From NCBI RefSeq assembly GCF_002218085.1, contig NZ_BDUC01000004.1, forward strand, positions 713,852 through 777,851: a stretch of 64,000 nucleotides of DNA. Reading direction: 5' to 3'. Positions 25,652 to 34,957 of the stretch are shown piece by piece (positions within the stretch are counted from its first letter, which is position 1; every line of letters starts with the position of its first letter). Position numbers and translations under genes: made by a program. Origin of the DNA: Tolypothrix sp. NIES-4075 (lineage in GTDB: Bacteria; Cyanobacteriota; Cyanobacteriia; Cyanobacteriales; Nostocaceae). The notes under the pieces are model-generated. The model did no database searches. It had not been told where the DNA came from and saw only the letters and a list, made by a program, of their open reading frames with translations.

Positions 25652-26926
25652 TTGTCTCGTCGCTATTTATTTACCTCCGAGTCTGTTACCGAAGGTCATC
25701 CAGATAAAATCTGCGATCAGATTTCTGATACGATTTTGGATGCTCTACTTGCACAAGACCCCAGTAGCCGTGTTGCTGCTGAAGTTGTGGTTAACACTGG
25801 CTTGGTGTTAATCACTGGTGAAATAACGACCAAAGCGAATGTCAATTTCGTCAATCTCGCCAGAAAGAAGATTGCCGAAATTGGCTATACCCATGCTGAT
25901 AACGGCTTTTGCGCCAACAGCGCCAGCGTCTTGGTAGCATTGGACGAACAATCGCCTGACATTGCCCAAGGTGTCAATACTGCCCAAGAAACCCGCCAAG
26001 AGAATAGTGATGAACTATTCGATAAAACTGGTGCTGGCGACCAAGGTATCATGTTCGGCTTCGCTTGCAACGAAACACCAGAACTGATGCCGTTGCCTAT
26101 TAGTTTGGCACACCGCATTGCTCGCCGATTGGCAGCAGTCCGCAAAACAGGCGATTTACCTTACCTGCGTCCTGATGGCAAAACTCAAGTCACCATCGTC
26201 TACGAAGACGGACGCCCGGTAGGTATTGACACTATTTTGATTTCCACCCAACATACAGCCACTATTGGGGAAATCACCGATGAAGCTGCGGTACAAGCCA
26301 AAATTAAACAAGACCTTTGGACAGCAGTAGTCGAACCTGTTTTTGGCGACATCAACATTAAGCCGGATGAGGAAACACGCTTTTTAGTCAACCCTACCGG
26401 TAAATTTGTTGTTGGTGGTCCTCAGGGTGACTCCGGCTTGACTGGACGCAAAATCATCGTTGATACCTACGGTGGTTACTCGCGTCATGGTGGTGGTGCT
26501 TTCTCTGGCAAAGACCCCACGAAAGTAGACCGCAGTGCTGCTTATGCTTGTCGCTATGCGGCGAAAAATATTGTCGCCGCAGAATTGGCAGAAAAATGTG
26601 AAGTCCAGTTAAGTTATGCCATTGGCGTAGCGCGACCGGTCAGCATTTTTGTGGATACCTTTGGTACAGGCAAAGTAGATGACGAAATTTTGCTGGAATT
26701 AGTCAAACAGCACTTTGAACTGCGTCCTTTGGGGATTATCCATAGCTTCAACTTACGCAACCAACCAAGTGAAAGAGGCGGACGTTTTTATCAGGACATC
26801 GCGGCTTACGGTCATTTGGGACGGACTGATTTAGATTTGCCTTGGGAACGTACTGACAAGGCAGAATTGTTGAAGCAAGCCGCAAATAGTTCACTTTCGG
26901 CAGCGATGTCGAAGGCACTCACCTAG
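25652..26926 (+). CDS. metK: S-adenosylmethionine synthetase
   Basis: 424 residues from a TTG start at 25652, fixed by a strong AGGAGG at 25638-25644; the longer frame from 25610 lacks support. MSRRYLFTSESVTEGHPDKICDQ is the normal beginning. GAGDQGIMFGFA, the ATP/Met-binding and K+-binding blocks, GGAFSGKDPTKVDRSAAYA and DIAAYGHLGR are all present. It makes SAM from methionine and ATP. Monocistronic, with its own terminator downstream. Confidence 0.97.
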   Translation: MSRRYLFTSESVTEGHPDKICDQISDTILDALLAQDPSSRVAAEVVVNTGLVLITGEITTKANVNFVNLARKKIAEIGYTHADNGFCANSASVLVALDEQSPDIAQGVNTAQETRQENSDELFDKTGAGDQGIMFGFACNETPELMPLPISLAHRIARRLAAVRKTGDLPYLRPDGKTQVTIVYEDGRPVGIDTILISTQHTATIGEITDEAAVQAKIKQDLWTAVVEPVFGDINIKPDEETRFLVNPTGKFVVGGPQGDSGLTGRKIIVDTYGGYSRHGGGAFSGKDPTKVDRSAAYACRYAAKNIVAAELAEKCEVQLSYAIGVARPVSIFVDTFGTGKVDDEILLELVKQHFELRPLGIIHSFNLRNQPSERGGRFYQDIAAYGHLGRTDLDLPWERTDKAELLKQAANSSLSAAMSKALT

Positions 26927-26977
26927 AGAGTGAGAAATAAGCGCTATCCACGCTTATTACGAAGTAAGTGCTATTGA

Positions 26978-27020
26978 GGGTATGGGCAACTATATAAGTT
27001 GCTTATGCCCTTATTATTAT
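26978..27020 (+). terminator. Hairpin terminator of metK
   Basis: A long stem with G-U pairs, GGGTATGGGCAACT against AAGTTGCTTATGCCC, followed by TTATTATTATT, 50 bp past metK. The remaining 27021-27204 holds no gene. Confidence 0.75.
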
Positions 27021-27204
27021 TGACTTGATGCGCGGCTTTATGTTTTTTCGTTAATCAGATTAATCGGTGATGAACAAATGCTGAACGCAGTTTAGTGCTT
27101 GATGAGCGCTAGCGTAGAACTGGCGTTAGGCTATATTAGGCTAGAGATGCAGCATACTGTCGTATATCTTGCTGCAATCATCTATTAATTTATAAACTAA
27201 AACA

Positions 27205-28878
27205 GTGTCAGCCGAAGAGCCATCGATGGATGAACTCCCTACTATAGAATTTCCCTCAAGAGGGAAACTTAAAGCAAGCTCATGGCGCATCCATCAAAAA
27301 ATTGGCTATGGGTACTTTCTGGCAATTGGGATTGGCTTTTTCGGTTCGCTTACCGGATTGGTAATCGCTAATTACTATCGGGGACAAGGAATTATCCAAT
27401 TAAATCAGGCTCACCACCAAGGACAACTACTGTCTGATTATCAAGATGCGGTAGTAGGAGCGCAATTATATAGCTCAAATTTGGTTGCTGTGGTGGGAGA
27501 AAAAGAACGATTAGATGCCACAAACAATAAATTTCTTGAAAGTGTTGGCAAAGCAAAGAAATTAAAGCCAGAAATTCTCAATTTTATAGAAAGCAAACCG
27601 AAGAAATTAGCTTCACGTCAGGAAAGTTTGCAGGCTTTATTCGAGGAATACGCAACTAGCTTAGATGCATATGTTGAGGAAATAAAGCCAATTTTGGAGC
27701 AAATTGACAAGCCGCAAGTGCAACCAAAGGAACTTTCTACAGCCCAAGAAAAATTGCTAGAAGTTATGCGTGGTGAAAAAGCCGCACGGCTAGATCAGCT
27801 TTCTCAAAGATTGGCTAACATTTTGCAAAGTGCCCAAGAGAAAGAGGATAAAAGCACAGAAGATGTAGAAGAGGCGAAAAAAGTTGAGAGATTTATCGTA
27901 ATCCTCAGCATGTTAGTGTCAGTGGCGATCGCCGCTATTATCGCATGGCGAACTTCCAGAGCGATCGCTGAACCTGTAATCGTTGTCACTCAAGTTGCCG
28001 AACAGGTGGCAAGAAAATCTAATTTCGATTTGCGAGCTCCCATCACTACTGAAGATGAAATTGGCTTGTTAGCTAAATCTCTCAATCATCTGATTGAGCG
28101 CGTATCTGTGCGTACTAAACAACTAGAACAAGCTAAAGAACTCGCAGAAGCTGCTAGCAAGGCAAAAAGCCAATTTTTGGCAAATGTCAGTCACGAGTTA
28201 CGCACACCATTAAATGCTGTTATCGGCTTAAGCCAACTTTTGCAAGATGATGCGGTTGATTTAGGTGTAACCGGCGACTTTATCACAGATTTGGAAACAA
28301 TCAACTCCGCAGGTAGACATTTACTCGAACTAATTAACGACATCCTCGATTTGTCGAAAATAGAAGCCGGGAAAATGACTCTTTATCCAGAGACGTTTGA
28401 AATCGCAACGCTGATTAATAACGTTGTGTCAACAGTCAAGCCGGCGGTGGAAAAAAATGGCAATAGTTTTGAACTCGATTACGATCGCGAACTTGGCACG
28501 ATGTACGCCGATCAAACTAGGCTACGGCAAGTGCTGTTAAACTTGTTGAGTAATGCCGCTAAGTTTACCACCAACGGCAAGGTGACGCTGGCTATTAAAA
28601 GAGATAAGGAACATTTATTACCATACGCACCTTTGGGCATGATTACTTTCACCGTTGCCGATACAGGCATCGGCATGACTGAAAATCAACAGGGGCAATT
28701 ATTTCAACCTTTTACTCAAGGCGATACTTCAACGACAAAAAAGTATGGCGGTACTGGATTGGGATTGGCAATTAGTCGCCATTTTTGCTTAATGATGGGT
28801 GGTGAAATTACTGTGAAAAGTGAGCCGGGACTTGGTACTGTTTTTACTGTGCGTCTGCCACTTACTGAAAAAGAATAG
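27205..28878 (+). CDS. Membrane sensor histidine kinase (HAMP-HisKA-HATPase)
   Basis: 557 residues from GTG 27205; ATG 27226 is an alternative start. TM1 (about 35-57) and TM2 (about 232-252, IVILSMLVSVAIAAIIAW) bracket a mostly helical periplasmic sensor of about 175 residues. HAMP and a coiled coil follow, then HisKA with the phospho-acceptor H330 in VSHELRTPLNAVIGLS, and HATPase_c with N-box, DTGIGM, and GGTGLGLAISR. No receiver domain and no adjacent response regulator gene, so it is an orphan kinase. The signal is unknown. Confidence 0.92.
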   Translation: MSAEEPSMDELPTIEFPSRGKLKASSWRIHQKIGYGYFLAIGIGFFGSLTGLVIANYYRGQGIIQLNQAHHQGQLLSDYQDAVVGAQLYSSNLVAVVGEKERLDATNNKFLESVGKAKKLKPEILNFIESKPKKLASRQESLQALFEEYATSLDAYVEEIKPILEQIDKPQVQPKELSTAQEKLLEVMRGEKAARLDQLSQRLANILQSAQEKEDKSTEDVEEAKKVERFIVILSMLVSVAIAAIIAWRTSRAIAEPVIVVTQVAEQVARKSNFDLRAPITTEDEIGLLAKSLNHLIERVSVRTKQLEQAKELAEAASKAKSQFLANVSHELRTPLNAVIGLSQLLQDDAVDLGVTGDFITDLETINSAGRHLLELINDILDLSKIEAGKMTLYPETFEIATLINNVVSTVKPAVEKNGNSFELDYDRELGTMYADQTRLRQVLLNLLSNAAKFTTNGKVTLAIKRDKEHLLPYAPLGMITFTVADTGIGMTENQQGQLFQPFTQGDTSTTKKYGGTGLGLAISRHFCLMMGGEITVKSEPGLGTVFTVRLPLTEKE

Positions 28879-29121
28879 GGGGAAAGAGATAATAGAAAGG
28901 TTTTTCGCACTTATGAGGAAAATAAGAGCGCGATCGCTCTCAACTTTATTTACAACAGTTTGACAAATCCTGCTTGTTGAAAATGGCGATCGCCTTTCCA
29001 TCGAAAGCGGCAGGCGCAAAAAGCTGAGGAAAGACGCTGCTAAAATACCAAATGTATAGCAGCGATTCTCATGTAGGAGATGCTGCGGCTTGTATCCTAG
29101 TCATACGCACTCCTCACACCC

Positions 29122-31446
29122 ATGACAACAACAATTGATTTTCTCAGTCACCTTAACCCATCCCAACGTCAAGCCGTAGAACACTTTTGCGGTCCGCTGC
29201 TAGTTGTTGCTGGTGCCGGTTCGGGTAAAACACGAGCGCTGACTTATCGCATTGCTAATCTGATTCTCAAACACCGTGTCGATCCAGAAAATATCCTAGC
29301 GGTTACTTTCACTAACAAAGCTGCACGGGAAATGAAAGAGCGGATTCAGAAGCTTTTTGCCGAACAGTTAGCGATGTCAGAATACGGTGAGCGTTTTGAT
29401 TTGTTAACAGAATACCAACAAATTGAACTAAAGTCAAAAGTTTATCGCATCTACATCAAAGACTTGTGGTGTGGAACTTTCCACAGTTTATTTTCTCGCA
29501 TTCTCCGGTTTGATATCGAAAAATATCAAGATGAAAAAGGACGGCGTTGGAATCGCAATTTCTCGATTTTTGATGACTCTGACTCTCAAAGTATTGTAAA
29601 AGAAATCGTCACCAAGCAGTTAAATTTAGATGAGAAGAAATTTGAACCGCGTTCGGTGCGATACGCTATTAGTAATGCGAAAAATCAAGGTTTATCGCCT
29701 CAAGAATTTGAAAGAGAGAACCCTAAATATTGGGGCAGAGTCGTTGCTGAAGTTTATAGTTGCTATCAAGATAAATTAGCCCAAAATAACGCTCTTGATT
29801 TTGATGATTTAATTTTAATTCCTGTCAAACTGTTTCAGCAAAACGAACAAGTATTAGGTTATTGGCATCGCAAATTCCGCCATATCCTTGTAGATGAATA
29901 TCAAGATACTAACCGCACTCAGTACGACCTGATTCGCTTGTTGGTAACGAACGGCGAAAATAGCAAAAATAATTGGGATTGGGGCGATCGCTCGGTTTTT
30001 GTGGTCGGTGATGCAGATCAATCAATCTATTCTTTTAGAATGGCTGATTTTACCATATTACTTGAGTTTCAGCAAGACTTTGGTGATAGTTTGCCCGATG
30101 AAGATACCCGCACAATGGTAAAATTAGAAGAAAATTATCGTTCGTGCGAAAATATTCTGGAAGCTGCGAACCAACTAATAGAAAATAACACCCAACGAAT
30201 TGATAAAATTCTCAAACCGACACGGGGAGCAGGTGAACAAATTTATTGTCACAAAGCAGATGATGAAATCGCTGAAGCCGCATTTGTAATTAATCAAATT
30301 CGCACTTTAGAAAGGCAAAATCCCGAAGTTAATTGGGGTAACTTTGCTATACTTTATCGCACTAACGCTCAATCTCGTCCTTTTGAAGAAGCTTTAGTGC
30401 GAGCGGGAATACCTTATACAATTGTTGGAGGATTGAAATTTTACGATCGCAAAGAAATTAAAGATGTATTAAGTTATTTAAAGGCGATCGCAAACCCATC
30501 GGATACTCTAAGTTTGTTACGAGTTATTAACACTCCTCGACGCGGTATTGGTAAAGCTACCATCGACGCTTTGGTTAACGCAGCTCAACAATTAGGCACG
30601 ACATTGTGGGAAATACTTATTGATGAGACATCAGTTAATACATTAGCTGGACGTTCTGCAAAAGCTGTAAATAACTTTGCTCAAATGATTCGCAAATTGC
30701 AAGAACAAATCAGCACAGTTCCTGTTTCCGAGATTGTAGAAAAATTGCTAGAAGCTTCTGGTTACGTTCAAGATTTGCAAAATCAAGGTACAGAAGAAGC
30801 TGACAACCGCTTGCTAAACGTTAAAGAACTTTATAACGCAGTGCTGCAATTTGAAGAAGAAAACGAAGATGTTTCTTTAGGTGCTTTTTTGGAAAGTACT
30901 TCTTTGAGTTCGGATTTGGATAACTTAAAAGAAGGACAAAAAGCCGTTTCTTTGATGACTTTACATTCTTCTAAAGGATTAGAGTTTCCCGTTGTGTTTT
31001 TGGTGGGATTGGAACAGGGATTATTTCCTAACTATCGTTCTTTAGATAATCCCACAGCTTTAGAAGAAGAACGTCGCTTGTGTTATGTGGGTATTACTCG
31101 TGCCCAAGAGCGGTTATATTTATCACATGCTCGCGAACGTCGTTTGTATGGAAATAGAGAACCAGCAGTGCGATCGCAGTTTCTCAACGAATTACCAGAA
31201 GAATTACTCACCAGCGCTCATCAGATCAAGCAAAGTTTCACCAAAACTGCTTCTGTGTCACCTGGAAAACAACAAAATATACAAAATTGGCAAGTAGGCG
31301 ATCGCGTCTTACATAAAAGTTTTGGCATTGGTGAAATCACTCATGTATTTGGTTCAGGTAATAAAATATCTGTAGCAATTAAATTCACCAGTCTCGGTCA
31401 AAAAATAATTGACCCCAGAGTAGCGCAATTACAACGAGTCGAGTAG
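29122..31446 (+). CDS. pcrA: UvrD/PcrA superfamily I DNA helicase
   Basis: 774 residues. Motif I AGAGSGKTRALTYRIA, motif Ia TFTNKAAREMKERI, motif II LVDEYQDTNRTQYDLI, motif III GDADQSIYSFR, motif IV YRTNAQSRPFEE, motif V VSLMTLHSSKGLEFPVVF and motif VI ERRLCYVGITRAQERLYLSHA are all intact. A C-terminal module (WQVGDRVLHKSFGIGEITHV) matches the PcrA RNA-polymerase-interacting Tudor-like domain. 3'-5' helicase for repair, replication restart and transcription-coupled repair. Monocistronic with a strong terminator. Confidence 0.95.
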   Translation: MTTTIDFLSHLNPSQRQAVEHFCGPLLVVAGAGSGKTRALTYRIANLILKHRVDPENILAVTFTNKAAREMKERIQKLFAEQLAMSEYGERFDLLTEYQQIELKSKVYRIYIKDLWCGTFHSLFSRILRFDIEKYQDEKGRRWNRNFSIFDDSDSQSIVKEIVTKQLNLDEKKFEPRSVRYAISNAKNQGLSPQEFERENPKYWGRVVAEVYSCYQDKLAQNNALDFDDLILIPVKLFQQNEQVLGYWHRKFRHILVDEYQDTNRTQYDLIRLLVTNGENSKNNWDWGDRSVFVVGDADQSIYSFRMADFTILLEFQQDFGDSLPDEDTRTMVKLEENYRSCENILEAANQLIENNTQRIDKILKPTRGAGEQIYCHKADDEIAEAAFVINQIRTLERQNPEVNWGNFAILYRTNAQSRPFEEALVRAGIPYTIVGGLKFYDRKEIKDVLSYLKAIANPSDTLSLLRVINTPRRGIGKATIDALVNAAQQLGTTLWEILIDETSVNTLAGRSAKAVNNFAQMIRKLQEQISTVPVSEIVEKLLEASGYVQDLQNQGTEEADNRLLNVKELYNAVLQFEEENEDVSLGAFLESTSLSSDLDNLKEGQKAVSLMTLHSSKGLEFPVVFLVGLEQGLFPNYRSLDNPTALEEERRLCYVGITRAQERLYLSHARERRLYGNREPAVRSQFLNELPEELLTSAHQIKQSFTKTASVSPGKQQNIQNWQVGDRVLHKSFGIGEITHVFGSGNKISVAIKFTSLGQKIIDPRVAQLQRVE

Positions 31447-31461
31447 ATAGTTTTGATTTTT

Positions 31462-31502
31462 CGGGGCAAATTCCTGCGCGTGAAAGTTGCCCCGTATTTT
31501 TT
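31462..31502 (+). terminator. Rho-independent terminator of the helicase gene
   Basis: CGGGGCAA (31462-31469) and TTGCCCCG (31487-31494) form the stem, followed by TATTTTTT. Confidence 0.85.
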
Positions 31503-31637
31503 AGCTGACAAATTTCCGCATAGCAAATATGGGTGATATCCAACTTAATGATATGCAACGCCTGCTGCATAGTTTGCAAGTGTTATTCCAACCAGCTTTA
31601 TCAGTTAAAGTGTAAATCTTACCTGTTTTCTGAAAAT

Positions 31638-32357
31638 ATGTCTTGGTTGGCGATCGCCCTTGTCTTATTGTCCGCTGCCATCCATGCCACTTGGAACCTT
31701 TTGGCACATTCCCAAAAATTTAATGGTGCAATGTTTCTCCGCATTTCTTTAATCATCGGTCTATTTGGTTTTATACCAGTAGTGATGGGAGAATTGCGGG
31801 GAGATAAATTTCCCTTGTCTGTTTGGGGTTGGGCACTACTGACAGGTTTTTTACAATGCTTCTATTATCTTGGTTTGACAATGGGCTACCGCCTCGGTAA
31901 TTTCAGCGTCGTCTACCCTATCGGTCGTGCTTTACCTATTTTGTTTCTGGCATTAATTGATGTTAGCCGGGGGCGGGTACTCTCCTCTCTTGGTTGGTTG
32001 GGGATTACCCTAGTGATTATCGGTTGTATGATAGCGCCACTAAAATCTTTAAAAACCGTGAAGTTAAGCGACTACTGGAATAAAGCAACTGTTTGGATTT
32101 TAATTATTATGTTTTCTACAGTCGCCTACACCACAGTAGACAAGTTAGCTGCCGAACTAATACCTACTGGTGCAGGGGCAGCTGCTCGCTATAGTGTCCT
32201 ACAATCTATCTTTACCATACCCTTCCTTTGGGTCGCGCTGAAACTTAGGGGGGAACCGATAGAAGAACAGAAGGGATTGGCTGATTGGAAATGGTCTATA
32301 TTATTTGCCCTATTTGTTTTTGGTTCCTACTGGTTTCATATTTCTCGGAAGAAATAG
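31638..32357 (+). pseudogene. EamA/DMT-family transporter, 3'-truncated
   Basis: From ATG 31638 (MSWLAIALVLLSAAIHATWN) the frame encodes about 239 residues with roughly eight transmembrane segments of the ten usual in EamA permeases (about 290-300 residues). The first EamA repeat is complete (VYPIGRALPILFLALIDVSRG). The second ends at FALFVFGSYWF, after which HISRKK and a stop come from unrelated DNA only 16 bp before the inverted-repeat element. The last two helices are missing, so the gene is probably non-functional. Substrate unknown. Confidence 0.7.
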
Positions 32358-32372
32358 GAACCACATCAAAAG

Positions 32373-32571
32373 CCCCCTTCATAGGCAGGGCTGTTTCATT
32401 CCCTAAAAGGCTTACAAATGCAAGGTTTAAGGAGATGAAAAACAAGCTTGGCATTCAATCTTAGGCATCAAAACGATCGCTAATTCATGACTTTTGCCCT
32501 GATATTTATCGCCAATGATATTTACAAAATACATACCATTACGAACGAAACAGCCCTGCCCTTCATGGGGG
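32373..32571. mobile_element. MITE-like element with 25-bp imperfect inverted repeats
   Basis: Left end CCCCCTTCATAGGCAGGGCT at 32373 (arm to 32397) and right end GAAACAGCCCTGCCCTTCAT at 32547 (arm to 32571) are inverted copies with a few mismatches. The roughly 150-bp interior has no transposase frame. It lies right behind the truncated EamA gene and may have caused the loss of its 3' end. Confidence 0.65.
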
Positions 32572-33009
32572 TATTTTTATGGTGGTAGTGGTAGGCGATC
32601 GCCATAGAAAGGAGAAAAAGCCGCGACCGGGCAAGAACGGTGAACAGGACTGGCTCCTAAAGTCATTATACAGCTAGTCTTGTTAGACTATCAAAGCACC
32701 AAAGTCACAAAATGTGCATCATTTTAGTTACCAAGTAAGGTGCGTTAGTGCCACCTAACACACCTTACAAGAAAGGCAGAGGGCAGGAGGCAGAAGGCAC
32801 TTATGAAAGGAGTATTAATAAAAACTTTAGTTCTGGGTCTAAAGCCCAGTTTAAAAAAAGAATTGTATCGAGACGCGTAGCGCGAGATACAAAGCGTCAT
32901 TGCTTCAATCCCACGTTTTTAAACGTGGGTTCCCTTCAGCATAGCTGCCTTCGTACTTCTGCCTTCTGAAATATCTTGTTGCGAACTAGTTCTGGGGTTA
33001 GACGTTGCA
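32572..33009. other. Repeat-rich intergenic stretch
   Basis: No convincing gene; a 73-codon open stretch at 32748-32969 consists of repeats. It holds a perfect hairpin CCCACGTTTT/TAAACGTGGG at 32910-32929, an imperfect one around GACGCGTAGCGCGAG near 32870, and GGCAGAAGGC-type runs. Confidence 0.5.
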
Positions 33010-33522
33010 TTACTCCCAGCTATAATTAGCAAGTTTACCCAAAAACAAAGCTGTTCCTACTACGTTAACGGCTAAAGTTAAACCATCATTTAACGAGTCA
33101 ACAAAGCGTCTCTTTTGTCTTTCTGGTAGTTGCGTAATTTCTTCGATATATACATTATCTTTTTCTGATAATAACATATCTCCAGTCAAAGAATCTGGTA
33201 TATATGTACTGATTTGCTCTGGTAAATTCTCCAGAATTTGAGTTTCTGGAAGGGTAGAAAATACTTCACCTTCTTGAAAAAGTTGAGTCACTATTTGATT
33301 AGATAAAATCCGGACTTGTTCTTCAAACTCAACTTGATTCACCTCACTCATTACTACCGCAGACTTTAAATCCTCTGTTTGGCTAACTAAGTCTTGCTTG
33401 TTTTGATGAATTGTGGGTGAGATTCCTAATTCTACTTCAATGTCAAGAGGCACTTTTAACATTAAAGAGATATGAAGCTTGTTACCTTCTAAACGTGAGT
33501 TAGATTCATTTAAAGCAGACAT
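33010..33522 (-). CDS. Unrecognised 170-residue protein linked to the small tandem paralogs
   Basis: Starts at ATG 33522 (MSALNESNSRLEGN); a TTG at 33534 is less likely. Residues about 15-40 (KLHISLMLKVPLDIEVELG, then ISPTI) have an alternating beta pattern similar to the VPIKLNVPITI(N/S)PQV core of the three upstream small proteins. The middle is acidic and helical (EFEEQVRILSNQIVTQLF). The C-terminus has one hydrophobic helix (LTLAVNVVGTALFLGKLANY) that may be a membrane anchor. It is the last gene of a same-strand row of four. No function can be given. Confidence 0.6.
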   Translation of the reverse strand: MSALNESNSRLEGNKLHISLMLKVPLDIEVELGISPTIHQNKQDLVSQTEDLKSAVVMSEVNQVEFEEQVRILSNQIVTQLFQEGEVFSTLPETQILENLPEQISTYIPDSLTGDMLLSEKDNVYIEEITQLPERQKRRFVDSLNDGLTLAVNVVGTALFLGKLANYSWE

Positions 33523-33656
33523 AAGTTTTGACAAATTCTAGAGTTGTTATATTTGAATTTGTAGAATCAACAAAAAAGCTATTTACAACGAGATACACCA
33601 CCCATAAAAAGGGTGGTGATAATGTTTCCCATAACAAACAATTAGCAATCAAACGA

Positions 33657-33923
33657 TTAACTCATCTCTGCTGATTGTAGTACATCTTGTGCAGCTAACT
33701 GTTTTGGTTCGCATTCATTTTGAGGATAACACACAGGTGCATTTGCCCGAACTTCTGGTTGCAGTAACAAATCTGGCTCCAGGAAAATAGGTAATTTCTG
33801 CTTAATCGAACGTACTGAAGTGATGTACACTTGGGGACTAATAGTGATGGGAACATTCAATTTGATGGGAACTGTGAATTCACATTCGCAGTTGTTAGCA
33901 GGATTTTGTTGGTAGGTAGCCAT
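33657..33923 (-). CDS. Small Cys-motif paralog C (88 residues)
   Basis: ATG 33923 (MATYQQNPANN) with GGAGTG upstream. Layout: short Asn-rich head, NCECEF, beta-patterned VPIKLNVPITISPQVYITSV, PIFLEPDLLLQPEVRANAPV, then CYPQNEC and a polar tail EPKQLAAQDVLQSAEMS. Three or four cysteines at fixed positions. It is over 80% like its two neighbours by eye outside the tail. The family is not recognised and there is no signal peptide. Confidence 0.75.
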   Translation of the reverse strand: MATYQQNPANNCECEFTVPIKLNVPITISPQVYITSVRSIKQKLPIFLEPDLLLQPEVRANAPVCYPQNECEPKQLAAQDVLQSAEMS

Positions 33924-33981
33924 AAGCACTCCTATTATTTACAAGTTGTTTGAGTTGAATTCTTTGCTTGCTTGACTGTTG

Positions 33982-34197
33982 TTAATTGCAGCCATTTTGG
34001 GGATAACACACAGGTGCATTTGCCCGAACTTCTGGTTCAAGTAACAAATCTGGTTCTAGGAAAATAGGTAATCTCTGCTTAACAGAAGGTACTGAAGTTA
34101 CGTAAACTTGGGGATTGATGGTAATCGGAACATTCAGTTTGATGGGAACTGTGAATTCACATTCGCAGTTGTTATTATTCGGTTGATATGTAGCCAT
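33982..34197 (-). CDS. Small Cys-motif paralog B (71 residues)
   Basis: ATG 34197 (MATYQPNNNN) with AGGAGTCC upstream. Same core as its neighbours: NCECEF, VPIKLNVPITINPQVYVTSV, LPIFLEPDLLLEPEVRANAP, VCYPQNGC, but it stops right after the second Cys pair and lacks the polar tail of the other two. This natural truncation shows that the core up to the last Cys is the conserved unit. Confidence 0.75.
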   Translation of the reverse strand: MATYQPNNNNCECEFTVPIKLNVPITINPQVYVTSVPSVKQRLPIFLEPDLLLEPEVRANAPVCYPQNGCN

Positions 34198-34333
34198 AAA
34201 TTGGACTCCTGTTGATTTAGAAGTTGTTTGAGTTGACTATCTAAGTACAAGATTGCACAAATAAAGTAACGAATTAAATTCAGAAAACTCTGCGTTTCTC
34301 TGCATTTAAAAACGCTAGTAACTTATGCAAAAA

Positions 34334-34588
34334 TTACGCTGAAGGCAATGTTTGTTGAGCGGGTAACTGCTTGGGTTCGCAGTCATTTTGGGGATAACAC
34401 ACAGGTGCATTTGCTCGAACTTCTGGTTCCAGTAACAAGTCTGGTTCTAGGAAAATGGGCAATCTCTGCTTGATAGAAGGTACTGAAGTTATGTAAACCT
34501 GGGGATTGATGGTGATGGGAACATTGAGTTTGATGGGAACTGTGAATTCGCATTCGCAATAGTTAGCATTCGGTTGGTTAGTAGCCAT
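34334..34588 (-). CDS. Small Cys-motif paralog A (84 residues)
   Basis: ATG 34588 (MATNQPNANY) is preferred over GTG 34597 because it matches the paralogs. Core YCECEF, VPIKLNVPITINPQVYITSV, LPIFLEPDLLLEPEVRANAP, VCYPQNDC, tail EPKQLPAQQTLPSA. It is the first gene of the row; 34589-34957 upstream is AT-rich and should carry the promoter. The three genes arose by tandem duplication. Confidence 0.75.
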   Translation of the reverse strand: MATNQPNANYCECEFTVPIKLNVPITINPQVYITSVPSIKQRLPIFLEPDLLLEPEVRANAPVCYPQNDCEPKQLPAQQTLPSA

Positions 34589-34883
34589 AATTTGCACTCG
34601 ATTTGGTAGTAAAGAAATCGTTTATGTAGAAGGTTGAGCTTTTTGTTTCCCTTCTGATATGTAATAGGTGTCGCAAATTAAACTTATGCACTAATCAGAG
34701 ATTTATATTTTCCAAATTACTCAAATGCTTGTGATTCAAAGCTTTCAGGATTACAAATAATTGCATTGACTATTAATTAGACGCGATTTTTGGGAAACAC
34801 ATACAACAAAATTATAGTTAAGACAAATTATATTTACATATATTTAAATTGAAGCGCTCAAAAAAATAATGTGAATAATGCAA

Positions 34884-34924
34884 AAACCGGGTTGATGAGT
34901 GCAATTCTCAAACAAACCCGGTTT
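34884..34924 (-). terminator. Terminator of the metallophosphoesterase gene
   Basis: Arms AAACCGGGTT (34884-34893) and AACCCGGTTT (34915-34924); read on the minus strand the stem ends in GGTTTTTG. It lies 34 bp past the phosphoesterase stop. Confidence 0.75.
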
Positions 34925-34957
34925 ATGTCAGTTTAATATTTCTTGAGAGATAAATTA

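Noticed and set aside
32748..32969. 73-codon ORF
   Set aside because: Made of dispersed repeats and hairpins (for example CCCACGTTT); not coding-like.
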